The notes: generated from the letters alone by a model not told the origin. 64,000 nt of DNA from CAIYZT01 sp947461435 (GCA_965284435.1 OZ260083.1:2604001-2668000), one strand, 5' to 3'. Shown: positions 1 through 8,540, counted from the first letter of the stretch. Numbers and translations: made by a program.

Positions 1-449
1 TGGTCGGCCGAAAAACTGGCCTCTGTGACCATGCCTTTGAAATCGTTATGATCCATCATGAGTTTGTAGCTGTCGAAGAACCGGTTAAAGCCGGTCATCG
101 GGTTCAACACCGGCATCGAGACCCGCGCGGTGGTGCGAAACCCGTTGGCTTTGAGAACCTTTGCAAGGCTCAACTCGGGGACGAAACTTTTGAACGACAG
201 ATCGGGCACGCCGATACGGTCCATCCAAAGCGCGTATTCCTTCTTGTAAACTTCAGAGGCAAGCACACGCTTGGGCGCCTTGTGGGCCACCTGCCCCAGA
301 AATATCGAATGATGCGATGGGGCCGTCCAGGAGGCATAGGAAAACCGCGATTCCCCTTTGCCCAACCGGTCCATGTTCGGGGTCTTGGCACGCTTGAAGC
401 TGTCAAATCGGCAGCTGTCCATGATGATGTAAACAAGATCGTTCGGCAT
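1..449 (-). CDS. Sulfatase / alkaline-phosphatase-superfamily protein, partial (C-terminus outside window)
   Basis: Only the first 149 or so residues are inside the window. The protein opens with a core beta strand ending in a metal-binding aspartate (motif IIMDSCRFDS, Asp11), followed by the sulfatase-like segment TPNMDRLG and then SWTAPSHHSIFLG. In this superfamily the Thr42 position of WTAPSH is the usual nucleophile site in phosphotransferase-type members, where true sulfatases carry Cys or Ser. The Thr makes a phosphoester or phosphoglycerol-type enzyme as likely as a sulfatase. There is no signal peptide. An AGGAA about 7 bases before the ATG supports the start. Substrate cannot be told from this fragment. 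Confidence 0.8.
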   Translation of the reverse strand, partial: MPNDLVYIIMDSCRFDSFKRAKTPNMDRLGKGESRFSYASWTAPSHHSIFLGQVAHKAPKRVLASEVYKKEYALWMDRIGVPDLSFKSFVPELSLAKVLKANGFRTTARVSMPVLNPMTGFNRFFDSYKLMMDHNDFKGMVTEASFSAD

Positions 450-617
450 GAATAAGATTCCTGAAAACTGTCTGCTCGGGTCTTTCAAATACCAAAGACT
501 CGCAGGGTGTATGCGCCGTGCTCGGCCGCTGATTGTCAAGTCAGGAAACCCTTTTTCTGTGGCCCCAATGGTACCGGGCCCGTCAGATTGCCGATAAATC
601 TGGCACAAACCTGCGTT

Positions 618-647
618 TTGACGGGGACAGGTACGGGTATGTAAAAT
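618..647 (+). promoter_or_regulatory. Candidate sigma70-type promoter for the DUF2852 gene
   Basis: TTGACG (618-623) and TAAAAT (642-647) are separated by 18 bases, about 95 bases before the ATG at 741. This lies in the 291-base divergent gap between the sulfatase-family gene and the DUF2852 gene. I see no other gene or clear signal in that gap. Sequence match only. Confidence 0.4.
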
Positions 648-740
648 AGTTTAACATGGCTCTTGAAAGGGGAAACAACGCTCTCCATCTGATGTCATGT
701 GAAAGACATTAACTTTACCACTTTCCGGGAGACACCGACG

Positions 741-1235
741 ATGACCACCCTCGACACCTCTGCCGCCCAAGCCCGTGGCTTCGGCGGATATCTTACCCGC
801 GCGGAAGCTTGGCTGGACAGCAAGGGACGTGGCGCATGGATTGCCGCCATGGTTCTGGGGTTCATCTTCTTCTGGCCGCTGGGCCTTGCCCTTGTATTCT
901 ACATCACCTTCACCAACCGTTGGAGCAAAACCATGTTCGGACAATCTTGCCGTCACAACCGCGACCGGGCCCAAGGGCGCCATGCCCCATGGGGAAATCA
1001 CGCGGCCTTTCGCACCTCTGGCAACACCGCCTTTGATGCCTACAAGGCCGAAACCCTGCGCCGGTTGGAAGATGAGCAGATCGCCTTTGAAACCTTTTTA
1101 GACCGCCTGCGTGCGGCCAAAGACAAGACCGAGTTCGACACGTTCATGGACGATCGGGCACGGCCCCATGCGGAAGGGACCGCTGTTCCCCCTGCCCCCG
1201 CCGCAGCCAGTGGCCCAGTGCCGCAAAGCTATTGA
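741..1235 (+). CDS. DUF2852 domain membrane protein
   Basis: This 164-residue protein has a short soluble N-terminus (about 1-35), one long hydrophobic segment rich in aromatic residues (about 36-65, AWIAAMVLGFIFFWPLGL), and a charged, helical, glutamate/arginine-rich C-terminal half ending in an Ala/Pro tail. This matches the uncharacterised DUF2852 family of alphaproteobacteria, whose role is unknown. The ATG at 741 follows GGGAGAC at a good distance. An in-frame upstream start at 699 exists, but it adds residues that do not look like the family. The gene is a single transcription unit closed by a strong terminator. Confidence 0.8.
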   Translation: MTTLDTSAAQARGFGGYLTRAEAWLDSKGRGAWIAAMVLGFIFFWPLGLALVFYITFTNRWSKTMFGQSCRHNRDRAQGRHAPWGNHAAFRTSGNTAFDAYKAETLRRLEDEQIAFETFLDRLRAAKDKTEFDTFMDDRARPHAEGTAVPPAPAAASGPVPQSY

Positions 1236-1261
1236 ACCGCGTGCAAGCGCCGTGATTCCGG

Positions 1262-1292
1262 CCCGCCCAAGGAAACTTGGGCGGGTTTTTTT
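1262..1292 (+). terminator. Rho-independent terminator after the DUF2852 gene
   Basis: Perfect 10-bp stem CCCGCCCAAG / CTTGGGCGGG with a GAAA tetraloop, followed by seven T residues. Confidence 0.93.
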
Positions 1293-1396
1293 GTCTTGGC
1301 AGAGGAAATGCTTGGCCTTCGGCACAGGTCTTGCTAACACTTGGGTCATTGTTTCCGTTCACATGACGAAAGTTTGCGCCCAAGGCTCTGAAACCC

Positions 1397-2239
1397 ATGC
1401 GTCATACCCTTCCCATCGCCCCCCAGTTCTATGTGACCGCGCCGCAGCCCTGCCCCTATCTTGATGGGCGGATGGAACGGAAATTGTTTACCGCCTTGCA
1501 GGGCGAACATGCCCAAAAGCTGAATGATTCCTTGTCAAAACAGGGGTTTAGGCGCAGTCAGAACGTGTTGTACCGCCCGTCTTGCGCGGAATGTTCGGCC
1601 TGCATGTCGGTGCGCATTCGGGTGTCGGATTTCACGCCGAACCGAACCCAGCGCAAGATTCTGAAAAATTCGGCCAATCTGCGCAGGAATGCCACCAGCC
1701 CCTGGGCGACCGAAGACCAGTTTCAATTGTTTCGCCGATACCTTGATGCGCGGCATGCGGATGGCGGCATGGCGGATATGGATGTCTTTGAATTTGCCGC
1801 GATGATTGAAGAGACGCCCGTACGCTCGCGCGTGGTGGAATATTCGCGCAGCCCACAGGCGAGCGAACGGGGCCGCCCCTTGGCCGCCGTCAGTCTGACG
1901 GATGTCTTCGATGATGGGCTGAGCATGGTCTACAGCTTTTATGACCCCGATTTGCCGGACCTGAGCCTTGGCACCTTTGCCATTTTGGACCACATCGAAA
2001 TCGCGCGCGAAGCGGGACTTCCTTATGTCTATCTGGGCTATTGGGTGCCGGGCAGCCGCAAGATGGGATACAAGGCCGGTTTCAATGCCTTGGAAATCTA
2101 CAAAGGCGGGAAGTGGCAGCAGATGGGGGATCCCAAGGATCATTCGTCTGAACTGCACCCGCTGTCGGTGGATCCGATATCGGAACAGGTCGCCCGCATC
2201 AACCTTCCCGAGGCGCGCGTTCCGCGCAGCGAGACGTAA
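1397..2239 (+). CDS. bpt: Aspartate/glutamate leucyltransferase (bacterial N-end rule)
   Basis: 280 residues, normal for the Bpt/ATE family. The enzyme moves leucine from Leu-tRNA to N-terminal Asp or Glu of proteins and so marks them for ClpS/ClpAP degradation. Family landmarks are the N-terminal CPYLDGRMERK segment, the cysteine cluster RPSCAECSACMSVRIRV (about residues 54-70), and the C-terminal GNAT-like part with YLGYWVPGSRKMGYKAGFNALE. It acts in the cytoplasm. The stop codon overlaps the next ATG by one base (TAATG), so translation of the glyoxalase-fold gene is probably coupled. Confidence 0.93.
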   Translation: MRHTLPIAPQFYVTAPQPCPYLDGRMERKLFTALQGEHAQKLNDSLSKQGFRRSQNVLYRPSCAECSACMSVRIRVSDFTPNRTQRKILKNSANLRRNATSPWATEDQFQLFRRYLDARHADGGMADMDVFEFAAMIEETPVRSRVVEYSRSPQASERGRPLAAVSLTDVFDDGLSMVYSFYDPDLPDLSLGTFAILDHIEIAREAGLPYVYLGYWVPGSRKMGYKAGFNALEIYKGGKWQQMGDPKDHSSELHPLSVDPISEQVARINLPEARVPRSET

Positions 2240-2628
2240 TGACCGGGGCCGTTCTGGGGCTGATCAGTTTGATTGTGCCCGATTATGATGTCGCCATCGC
2301 CTTTTACTGCGGAAAACTGGGGTTTCGGCTGATCGAGGATCTGGATCAGGGCACGAAGCGTTGGGTCACGGTACAGCCGCCTGGCGGGGGCACGCGGATT
2401 GTTCTGGCACGGGCCGAGGGGCAGGACCAGACTGCCGCCATCGGCAAACAAGGGGCGGGCCGGGTCTGGCTGTTCTTGCAAACCGATGATTTCGCCCGGG
2501 ATCATGCCGCGATGTTGGCGTCGGGAATTGTCTTTGAAGAAGCGCCGCGCCACGAACCCTATGGCACCGTGGCCGTTTGGCAGGACGATTTTGGCAACCG
2601 GTGGGATTTGATCCAAAATCGGCCCTGA
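2239..2628 (+). CDS. VOC (glyoxalase/bleomycin-resistance fold) protein
   Basis: 129 residues, the size of a single vicinal-oxygen-chelate domain made of paired beta-alpha-beta-beta-beta units. It starts with a strand and DYDVAIAFYCGKLGFRLIEDL, typical of module 1. Module 2 ends in TVAVWQDDFGNRWDLIQ, resembling the family motif where a carboxylate ligates the metal. The start codon overlaps the bpt stop by one base. Family members include lyases, dioxygenases and drug-binding proteins, and the sequence does not decide among them. The link to bpt is conserved-looking but functionally unexplained. Confidence 0.82.
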   Translation: MTGAVLGLISLIVPDYDVAIAFYCGKLGFRLIEDLDQGTKRWVTVQPPGGGTRIVLARAEGQDQTAAIGKQGAGRVWLFLQTDDFARDHAAMLASGIVFEEAPRHEPYGTVAVWQDDFGNRWDLIQNRP

Positions 2629-2716
2629 TGCACGGAAAGGTTGACCGGCCCGGCGGCTGCGCGCATCCTTGATGGATGCCCTTTTTGGTCAAGGGGTATC
2701 GATGGGGGGAAGATCC

Positions 2717-3322
2717 ATGCAGACATTTCTGGCGCTGTCGCGCGCCATTGACCGGTTCAGTGCCTTCATAGGCCGTTCGGTCATGTGGCTGATTTTGGTG
2801 GCGATCCTTGTGTCCGCGGGCAATGCCATCGTGCGCAAGGTGTTCAATTCGTCGTCCAATGCCTGGCTGGAGTTGCAATGGTATCTGTTTGGCGCGGCCT
2901 TCCTGCTGGCCGCCGCCCATACCTTGCGCCAGAACGAACATATCCGGATCGACATCTTGTATGGCATGCGCTCTCGGCGGGCGCAGCATTGGATCGATCT
3001 GTTCGGTCATGTCTTTTTCTTGCTGCCCTTCGTGGTGCTGATGACGTGGATGCTGGTGCCCTATGCCTATCAGGCTTGGAAGATCGGCCAGATTTCCACC
3101 AATTCCGGCGGGCTGATCATTTGGCCCGCGCGCGCGCTGCTGGCGGGGGGATTTGCGCTGCTGACGGCGCAGGCCCTGTCTGAGATCATCAAGAAAATTG
3201 CCGTGATGCGGGGTTTGCTGGAGGATCCAAATCCCTTTGTCTCGGCGCATGAGGCGGCCGAGTTGGAAGGTGCGGCCTTGGCGGCCGCTGTTGCCGATCT
3301 GGCCAAGAAGGGGCAGCCGTGA
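2717..3322 (+). CDS. takQ: TRAP transporter small membrane subunit (DctQ family)
   Basis: 201 residues with four hydrophobic segments and the family stretch AWLELQWYLFGAAFLLAAAHTLRQNEHIRIDI. DctQ proteins form the small membrane subunit that pairs with DctM in Na+-driven TRAP uptake. I chose the ATG at 2717 because GGGGGAAG lies just upstream; ATG/TTG codons at 2702 and 2669 are possible but add non-family residues. The stop overlaps the next ATG (TGATG). The name takQ is inferred from the nearby TakP-type binding protein. Confidence 0.87.
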   Translation: MQTFLALSRAIDRFSAFIGRSVMWLILVAILVSAGNAIVRKVFNSSSNAWLELQWYLFGAAFLLAAAHTLRQNEHIRIDILYGMRSRRAQHWIDLFGHVFFLLPFVVLMTWMLVPYAYQAWKIGQISTNSGGLIIWPARALLAGGFALLTAQALSEIIKKIAVMRGLLEDPNPFVSAHEAAELEGAALAAAVADLAKKGQP

Positions 3323-5019
3323 TGCTTGAACTTATTGCCATCAACATGGCCCCGATCATGTTCGCCAGTTTGGTGATCTTTTTGCTGCTGGGCTATCCGG
3401 TTGCCTTTTCGCTGGCCGCCAACGGCCTTGTGTTTTTCGCCATTGGTGTCTGGCTTGCACCCTATTCGGCCGATACGATAACCCTTGATTGGCCGCTTTT
3501 ATTCTCGATGCCGCAGCGATTATGGGGCGTCTTGTCGAATGAGACTTTGCTGGCGATCCCGTTTTTCACCTTCATGGGGATTGTGCTGGAACGCTCGGGG
3601 ATGGCCGAAGATCTGCTGGACACAATCGGCCAGTTGTTCGGGCCCATCCGGGGGGGGCTGGCCTATGCGGTTATTCTGGTGGGTGCGCTTTTGGCCGCCA
3701 CAACCGGGGTTGTCGCGGCCAGTGTGATTGCCATGGGGTTGATTTCATTGCCCATCATGCTGCGGTATGGCTATGACAGACGCGTGGCGTCGGGGGTTAT
3801 CGCCGCCAGTGGAACCTTGGCGCAGATCATTCCGCCCTCTTTGGTGCTGATCGTTCTGGCCGACCAGTTGGGCCGATCTGTCGGCGATATGTACAAAGGC
3901 GCCATGCTGCCCGGCTTGGTTCTAAGCGGCTTTTACATGCTTTATATCCTCATCGTCTCGATTGTGCGGCCGTCGTGGGTGCCGGCCCTGCCGCTGGAAG
4001 CGCGCCGGCTGGGCCATGGGGTGACGTCGCTGTTTGTCGCCGTCGCCTTGGCGGCAGGCATTGGGTATCTTGCCCATATCGCGCTTTTTCCAACCTATGG
4101 GGCCAATGCCGATGTTCTGGGCGCGACCTTGGGGATTACGGCGATCTATGGATATGCGCTGCTGGACGGCGCGCTTGGGATTGGTCTGCTGAGCCGTCTT
4201 GCCAGTCAGGTGATCCGGGTGTTGATCCCGCCCCTGGCCCTGATCTTTCTGGTGCTGGGCACGATTTTTCTGGGCATTGCCACACCGACCGAGGGCGGGG
4301 CCATGGGCGCGGTCGGGGCTTTGGTGCTGGCAGCGCTGAAGGGGCGGTTCACCCTTTCGGTCGTGACACAGGCGCTGGAAAGCACAACGCGGCTGTCGGC
4401 CTTTGTGATGTTCATCCTGATTGGGGCGCGCGTGTTTTCCCTGTCGTTCTATGGCGTCAACGGCCATATCTGGGTGGAACATCTGTTGACGGGCCTGCCG
4501 GGCGGGCAAACGGGATTCTTGATCTTTGTGTCGATCCTAGTGTTCCTTTTGGCCTTCTTTCTGGACTTTTTCGAACTGGCCTTCATCATCGTGCCGCTTC
4601 TGATCGCCCCCGCCGAGGCTTTGGGGATCGATCTGATCTGGTTCGGGGTGATCCTGGGCGTCAACATGCAAACGTCTTTCATGCACCCGCCTTTTGGCTT
4701 TGCCCTGTTCTATTTGCGGTCCGTGGCCCCGAAATCATCCTTTATCGACAAGGTGACGGGGATTCGCACCGCAGGGGTGACCACGGGGCAAATCTATTAC
4801 GGGGCGATTCCCTTTGTGATCATTCAGGTGGTGATGATCGGGGTGGTCATCGCCTTTCCGCAGATGGTCATGCATTACAAGGGCCCGGTCATCGACCCGT
4901 CAACCGTCGAGATCATCATCCCGCAGATGCAAACCCTTGGGGCGCCGTCCGGCACGCAAAGCGGTGGCCTTCAAACCTTGGGCGCGCCAAAACTGGGCGC
5001 ACCGGTGATCAACCCCTAA
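3322..5019 (+). CDS. takM: TRAP transporter large permease (DctM family)
   Basis: 565 residues, longer than the usual ~430 of DctM. It has about 12-14 hydrophobic helices, the signatures TGVVAASVIAMGLISLP and SGTLAQIIPPSLVLIVLADQLG, and the ATPTEGGAMGAVGAL substrate-path motif. The extra length is a long middle insertion of membrane helices (about residues 215-300), seen in the large-subunit TRAP subgroup, plus a Pro/Gly-rich C-terminal tail containing TLGAPSGT and TLGAPKLGAP repeats. Start by TGATG overlap with takQ. It is the ion-coupled transport channel, probably for 2-oxoacids. Confidence 0.9.
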   Translation: MLELIAINMAPIMFASLVIFLLLGYPVAFSLAANGLVFFAIGVWLAPYSADTITLDWPLLFSMPQRLWGVLSNETLLAIPFFTFMGIVLERSGMAEDLLDTIGQLFGPIRGGLAYAVILVGALLAATTGVVAASVIAMGLISLPIMLRYGYDRRVASGVIAASGTLAQIIPPSLVLIVLADQLGRSVGDMYKGAMLPGLVLSGFYMLYILIVSIVRPSWVPALPLEARRLGHGVTSLFVAVALAAGIGYLAHIALFPTYGANADVLGATLGITAIYGYALLDGALGIGLLSRLASQVIRVLIPPLALIFLVLGTIFLGIATPTEGGAMGAVGALVLAALKGRFTLSVVTQALESTTRLSAFVMFILIGARVFSLSFYGVNGHIWVEHLLTGLPGGQTGFLIFVSILVFLLAFFLDFFELAFIIVPLLIAPAEALGIDLIWFGVILGVNMQTSFMHPPFGFALFYLRSVAPKSSFIDKVTGIRTAGVTTGQIYYGAIPFVIIQVVMIGVVIAFPQMVMHYKGPVIDPSTVEIIIPQMQTLGAPSGTQSGGLQTLGAPKLGAPVINP

Positions 5020-5024
5020 CAAAA

Positions 5025-5058
5025 ACGCCCCAAGCTTTCGCTTGGGGCGTGGTTTTTT
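5025..5058. terminator. Bidirectional terminator between takM and takP
   Basis: Perfect 11-bp stem ACGCCCCAAGC / GCTTGGGGCGT with a TTTC loop, followed on the plus strand by GG and six T. It sits in the 51-base convergent gap. An AAAAA run on the far side (5020-5025) gives the minus strand a T-tail too, so it can serve both genes. Confidence 0.9.
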
Positions 5059-5070
5059 CGGGCCCAGATC

Positions 5071-6174
5071 TTACAGCTTGCCAGCCTGCTGCTGGGTCAT
5101 CATGAAGACGTCATAGTTGTATTCCGCGATCTGTGCCCACAGATAGGCATCGCGCTTGAACGCATCCTGACTGTCCTTGATCTTCTTGAAGGTGGCATTG
5201 GTCGCCCTGATTTCGGCATAGGTCGCATTGGCTGCATCGAAGGCCGCCGACAGCACGTCTTGCGGGAAGGGGCGCAGCTGCGCGCCATTCGCCGCAAGTG
5301 ATTTCAAGGCGGCGGGGTTCTTCATGTCATAGCTCGCCATCATGTTCGAATTGGCCGCCTCGCAGGCGGTTTTCAGGACAGCCTGATAATTGGGCGGAAG
5401 TTCGGCCCATTTGGCCAGATTGATCATGGTCGACAGCGTTGGGCCGCCTTCCCACCAACCGGGGTAATAGTAGAAGGGCGCGACCTTGAAGAATCCAAGC
5501 TTTTCATCGTCATAGGGGCCCACCCACTCTGCCGCGTCGATCGTGCCCTTTTCAAGGGAGGGGTAAATATCCCCGCCCGCGATTTGCTGCGGCACAACGC
5601 CCAGCTTTTCGATCACCTTTCCGGCAAAGCCGCCAATGCGCATCTTCAGCCCCTGAAGATCGGCCAGAGAATTGATTTCCTTGCGGTACCAGCCCCCCAT
5701 CTGCACACCGGTGTTGCCACAGGGGAACGAGATCAGCCCTTGGGTGGCGTAAAATTCATTCAGCAGGTCAATGCCGCCGCCGTAATACAGCCAGGCATTC
5801 ATCTGCCGATAGTTCAGACCAAACGGTGTGGCGCAGCCCAAGGCATAGGTGGGATCCTTGCCCCAAAAGTAATAGCTGGCGGTATGACAAGCCTCAACCG
5901 TGCCGGCCGCGACGGCATCTGCCGCCTCAAGCCCGGGAACCAATTCCCCGGCAGGGAAAACCTGCAGCGTCAGCCCGCCGTCTGTCATCTCAGACACATA
6001 TTTCGACATGGTTTCGGCCGCGCCAAAGATTGTATCCAAGGCCTTGGGGAAGGATGACGTGACACGCCAGGTGATCTTTGGGCTTTCCTGCGCAAGGGCG
6101 GGCGCGGCGAGCGAGGCGGCCCCGGCGGCAACACCGCCCACCGTGGCCTTGGTCAGAAAGGAACGACGATCCAT
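5071..6174 (-). CDS. takP: TRAP transporter 2-oxoacid-binding periplasmic protein (TakP type)
   Basis: 367 residues, close in length and sequence to Rhodobacter sphaeroides TakP, which binds pyruvate and other 2-oxo monocarboxylates together with Na+. The N-terminus is a Tat signal (MDRRSFLTKATVGG, cleavage near APALAQ, about residue 29), so it is exported folded. Family segments include NTGVQMGGWYRKEI, LKMRIGGFAGKVIEKLGV with the ligand arginine, and GTIDAAEWVGPYDDEKLGF with the tryptophan and metal-site acids. It converges on takQM instead of being co-directional. Ligand is inferred by family resemblance. Confidence 0.92.
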   Translation of the reverse strand: MDRRSFLTKATVGGVAAGAASLAAPALAQESPKITWRVTSSFPKALDTIFGAAETMSKYVSEMTDGGLTLQVFPAGELVPGLEAADAVAAGTVEACHTASYYFWGKDPTYALGCATPFGLNYRQMNAWLYYGGGIDLLNEFYATQGLISFPCGNTGVQMGGWYRKEINSLADLQGLKMRIGGFAGKVIEKLGVVPQQIAGGDIYPSLEKGTIDAAEWVGPYDDEKLGFFKVAPFYYYPGWWEGGPTLSTMINLAKWAELPPNYQAVLKTACEAANSNMMASYDMKNPAALKSLAANGAQLRPFPQDVLSAAFDAANATYAEIRATNATFKKIKDSQDAFKRDAYLWAQIAEYNYDVFMMTQQQAGKL

Positions 6175-6468
6175 GAATTCTCTCTCCCTGTGTTCGGTGG
6201 CGCCGGGCCTATCGCCGGCTGCCCTGCAACCCTAGACAGAGAAATCGCCGTTGAGAACAAAATCTTGCAGTCCCCCCCAAAACGGGGCCGTCGCGGGGCG
6301 GTGGTGGCAAGCCTGACGGGGCACGGGGCGGGGTGCAACCGCCACGCTGGCGGGCCGCAGACATGCCGCAGGCCAGACTTATTTGCAAAAATTACGATCA
6401 GGTGGACTATTTTGCAAGAAAGTTTCAAAAATTCCGCCCGCTGCGACACTTTTTCATTCCTTTTGCGG

Positions 6469-6497
6469 TTGACGCCCCTTTTCCCCGCCCGTAATGT
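6469..6497 (+). promoter_or_regulatory. Promoter of the ilvBN operon
   Basis: TTGACG (6469-6474) and TAATGT (6492-6497) with exactly 17 bases between them. Transcription should start near 6503-6506, about 30 bases before the leader peptide ATG. The 290 bases between this promoter and takP (6175-6468) show no gene. Confidence 0.7.
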
Positions 6498-6535
6498 CTG
6501 CCGCGACGACCACGGATCGGTCTAAAGGGGCAGAT

Positions 6536-6583
6536 ATGCTGAACCTCGTAGTACCTGTGAAAAGAAGGCGCATGGGCCGGTAA
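6536..6583 (+). CDS. ilvL: ilv operon leader peptide (attenuator peptide)
   Basis: 15-codon frame encoding MLNLVVPVKRRRMGR with an AAAGGGG Shine-Dalgarno 5 bases before the ATG. Codons 2-8 contain two Leu and three Val, the end-products of the pathway controlled. The stop codon at 6581-6583 lies between the two arms of an alternative stem (6567-6575 with 6602-6610). This is the layout of ribosome-mediated attenuation: stalling at the Leu/Val codons (6545-6559) leaves 6567 onward free, while completion covers it. No isoleucine codon is present. Confidence 0.88.
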   Translation: MLNLVVPVKRRRMGR

Positions 6584-6635
6584 CGGTTTTCCCTGACAGG
6601 ACCATGCGCCCCCGAACGACCTTCGGGGGTTTTTT
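6567..6635 (+). terminator. Attenuator: antiterminator/terminator hairpins before ilvB
   Basis: Terminator: CCCCCGAA (6609-6616) pairs with TTCGGGGG (6622-6629) around a CGACC loop, followed by T6630-6635. Competing stem: GGCGCATGG (6567-6575) is perfectly complementary to CCATGCGCC (6602-6610), which takes the first two C of the terminator stem. The 5' arm lies inside the leader reading frame. The structure is read from sequence; energies were not calculated. Confidence 0.85.
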
Positions 6636-6686
6636 AATGTCGAAAGAATGGGCCGCATCATGGCGGCAGCAAAAGGACGAAGCGGA

Positions 6687-8441
6687 ATGACCAAACAGAT
6701 GAGCGGCGCACGGATGGTGGTTCAAGCCCTGAAGGATCAGGGCGTCGAGGTGGTCTTTGGCTATCCCGGCGGCGCTGTTCTGCCCATCTATGACGAGATC
6801 TTTCAGCAAAATGACATTCGCCATGTACTGGTGCGCCATGAACAGGGCGCGGTCCACATGGCCGAAGGCTATGCGCGCTCGACCGGCAAGGTCGGGGTGG
6901 CCCTTGTCACCTCGGGTCCGGGGGCGACCAATGCGGTGACGGGGCTGACCGATGCCCTGCTGGACAGCATTCCGATTCTTGTGATCTCGGGGCAGGTTCC
7001 GACCTTCATGATCGGCACGGATGGCTTTCAAGAGGCCGATACCGTGGGCATCACGCGCCCCTGCACCAAGATGAACTGGCTGGTCAAGGACACCAACCGT
7101 CTTGCCGAAACCATCCATCAGGCCTTTCACGTCTCGCGCTCGGGCCGTCCGGGCCCTGTTTTGGTCGACATTCCCAAGGACGTGCAGTTTGCCTTGGGCG
7201 ACTACACCCCGATGGAAAAGGCAAAAACCGACCATTACCAACCCCGCATGAAGGGGGATGAGGCCGCGATCACCCGCATGGTCGAGATGATGGAAACAGC
7301 AGAACGCCCCCTGTTTTACACGGGCGGCGGCGTGATCAATTCGGGTCCGGGCGCGAGCGCGTTGCTGCGCGAATTCGTGGCGGCCACGGGATTTCCTGTC
7401 ACCTCAACCTTGATGGGTCTGGGGGCCTATCCGGCGTCGGGCAAATCCTGGATCGGGATGCTGGGCATGCATGGATTGTACGAGGCCAATCTGGCCATGC
7501 ATGGCTGCGATCTGATGATCAACGTGGGCGCGCGGTTTGACGACCGGATTACGGGCCGGATCAAGGATTTCTCGCCGCATTCCAAGAAGATCCATATCGA
7601 TATCGATCCATCGTCGATCAACAAGGTGATCCGGGTGGATGTGGGCATCGTGGGGGATGTGGGCCATGTTCTGGAAGAGGCCCTGCGTCTGTGGAAGACG
7701 CGCGGCGCACGGGTGAACCGCGAAGGTCTGGCCAAGTGGTGGAAACAGATCGCCGAATGGCAGGCCGTGAAATGCCTGACCTACAAGAATTCGGCCAAGG
7801 TGATCAAACCGCAATACGCCCTGCAACGGCTGGAAGCGCTGACCAAGGGGATGGACCGCTATATCACCACCGAAGTCGGCCAGCACCAGATGTGGGCGGC
7901 GCAGTTTCTGGGGTTTGAAGATCCAAACCGTTGGATGACCTCTGGCGGTTTGGGCACCATGGGATATGGCCTGCCCGCGTCGATCGGCGTGCAGATCGCC
8001 CATCCCGACGCCTTGGTGATCAACGTGGCCGGTGAGGCATCGTGGCTGATGAACATGCAAGAAATGGGCACCGCGATGCAATTCCGCGCGCCGGTCAAGC
8101 AGTTCATCTTGAACAACGAACGTCTTGGCATGGTGCGCCAGTGGCAGGAACTGCTGCACGGCGAGCGGTATTCGTCGTCGTGGTCCGAATCCCTGCCCGA
8201 TTTCGTCAAACTGGCCGAGGCCTTTGGCTGCAAAGGGATCCGGATCGACGATCCGGCCGATCTGGACGAGGCGATCAAGGAAATGCTGGCCTATAACGGC
8301 CCGGTAATTTTCGATTGCCGTGTGGAAAAGCACGAAAACTGCTTCCCCATGATCCCGTCGGGCAAGCCGCATAATGAGATGCTGCTGGGCGATGCGGATA
8401 CCCAAGGGGTCATCGGCGCCAAAGGGGCGGTGTTGGTTTAA
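6687..8441 (+). CDS. ilvB: Acetolactate synthase large (catalytic) subunit
   Basis: 584 residues. It condenses pyruvate with pyruvate or 2-oxobutyrate in the first common step of Val/Leu/Ile synthesis, using ThDP, Mg2+ and FAD. Seen: the N-terminal ThDP domain with YPGGAVLPIYDE and catalytic Glu52 in RHEQGAVHMAEGYAR, the central FAD domain, and the C-terminal ThDP domain ending LNNERLGMVRQWQELLHGERYS. The metal motif, usually GDG/GDA, reads GEAS (Glu450). I start at ATG 6687 because AAAAGGA lies 9 bases upstream and family proteins begin M(T)xQM; in-frame ATGs at 6648 and 6660 are alternatives. It is controlled by the attenuator just upstream. Confidence 0.96.
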   Translation: MTKQMSGARMVVQALKDQGVEVVFGYPGGAVLPIYDEIFQQNDIRHVLVRHEQGAVHMAEGYARSTGKVGVALVTSGPGATNAVTGLTDALLDSIPILVISGQVPTFMIGTDGFQEADTVGITRPCTKMNWLVKDTNRLAETIHQAFHVSRSGRPGPVLVDIPKDVQFALGDYTPMEKAKTDHYQPRMKGDEAAITRMVEMMETAERPLFYTGGGVINSGPGASALLREFVAATGFPVTSTLMGLGAYPASGKSWIGMLGMHGLYEANLAMHGCDLMINVGARFDDRITGRIKDFSPHSKKIHIDIDPSSINKVIRVDVGIVGDVGHVLEEALRLWKTRGARVNREGLAKWWKQIAEWQAVKCLTYKNSAKVIKPQYALQRLEALTKGMDRYITTEVGQHQMWAAQFLGFEDPNRWMTSGGLGTMGYGLPASIGVQIAHPDALVINVAGEASWLMNMQEMGTAMQFRAPVKQFILNNERLGMVRQWQELLHGERYSSSWSESLPDFVKLAEAFGCKGIRIDDPADLDEAIKEMLAYNGPVIFDCRVEKHENCFPMIPSGKPHNEMLLGDADTQGVIGAKGAVLV

Positions 8442-8540
8442 GAAGGGCAAAGCAGGGGCGATGGAGCCCCTGAGGGTTGAATTCCGAAAGGAGTGACCGC
8501 TTTGCCTTGAGATGGTTCTGAACAGATGAAAGGGCACACC

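Noticed and set aside
2366..3250. Long minus-strand frames opposite the VOC and TRAP genes
   Set aside because: High third-position G+C leaves long open frames on the complementary strand; the plus-strand proteins are well-recognised families.
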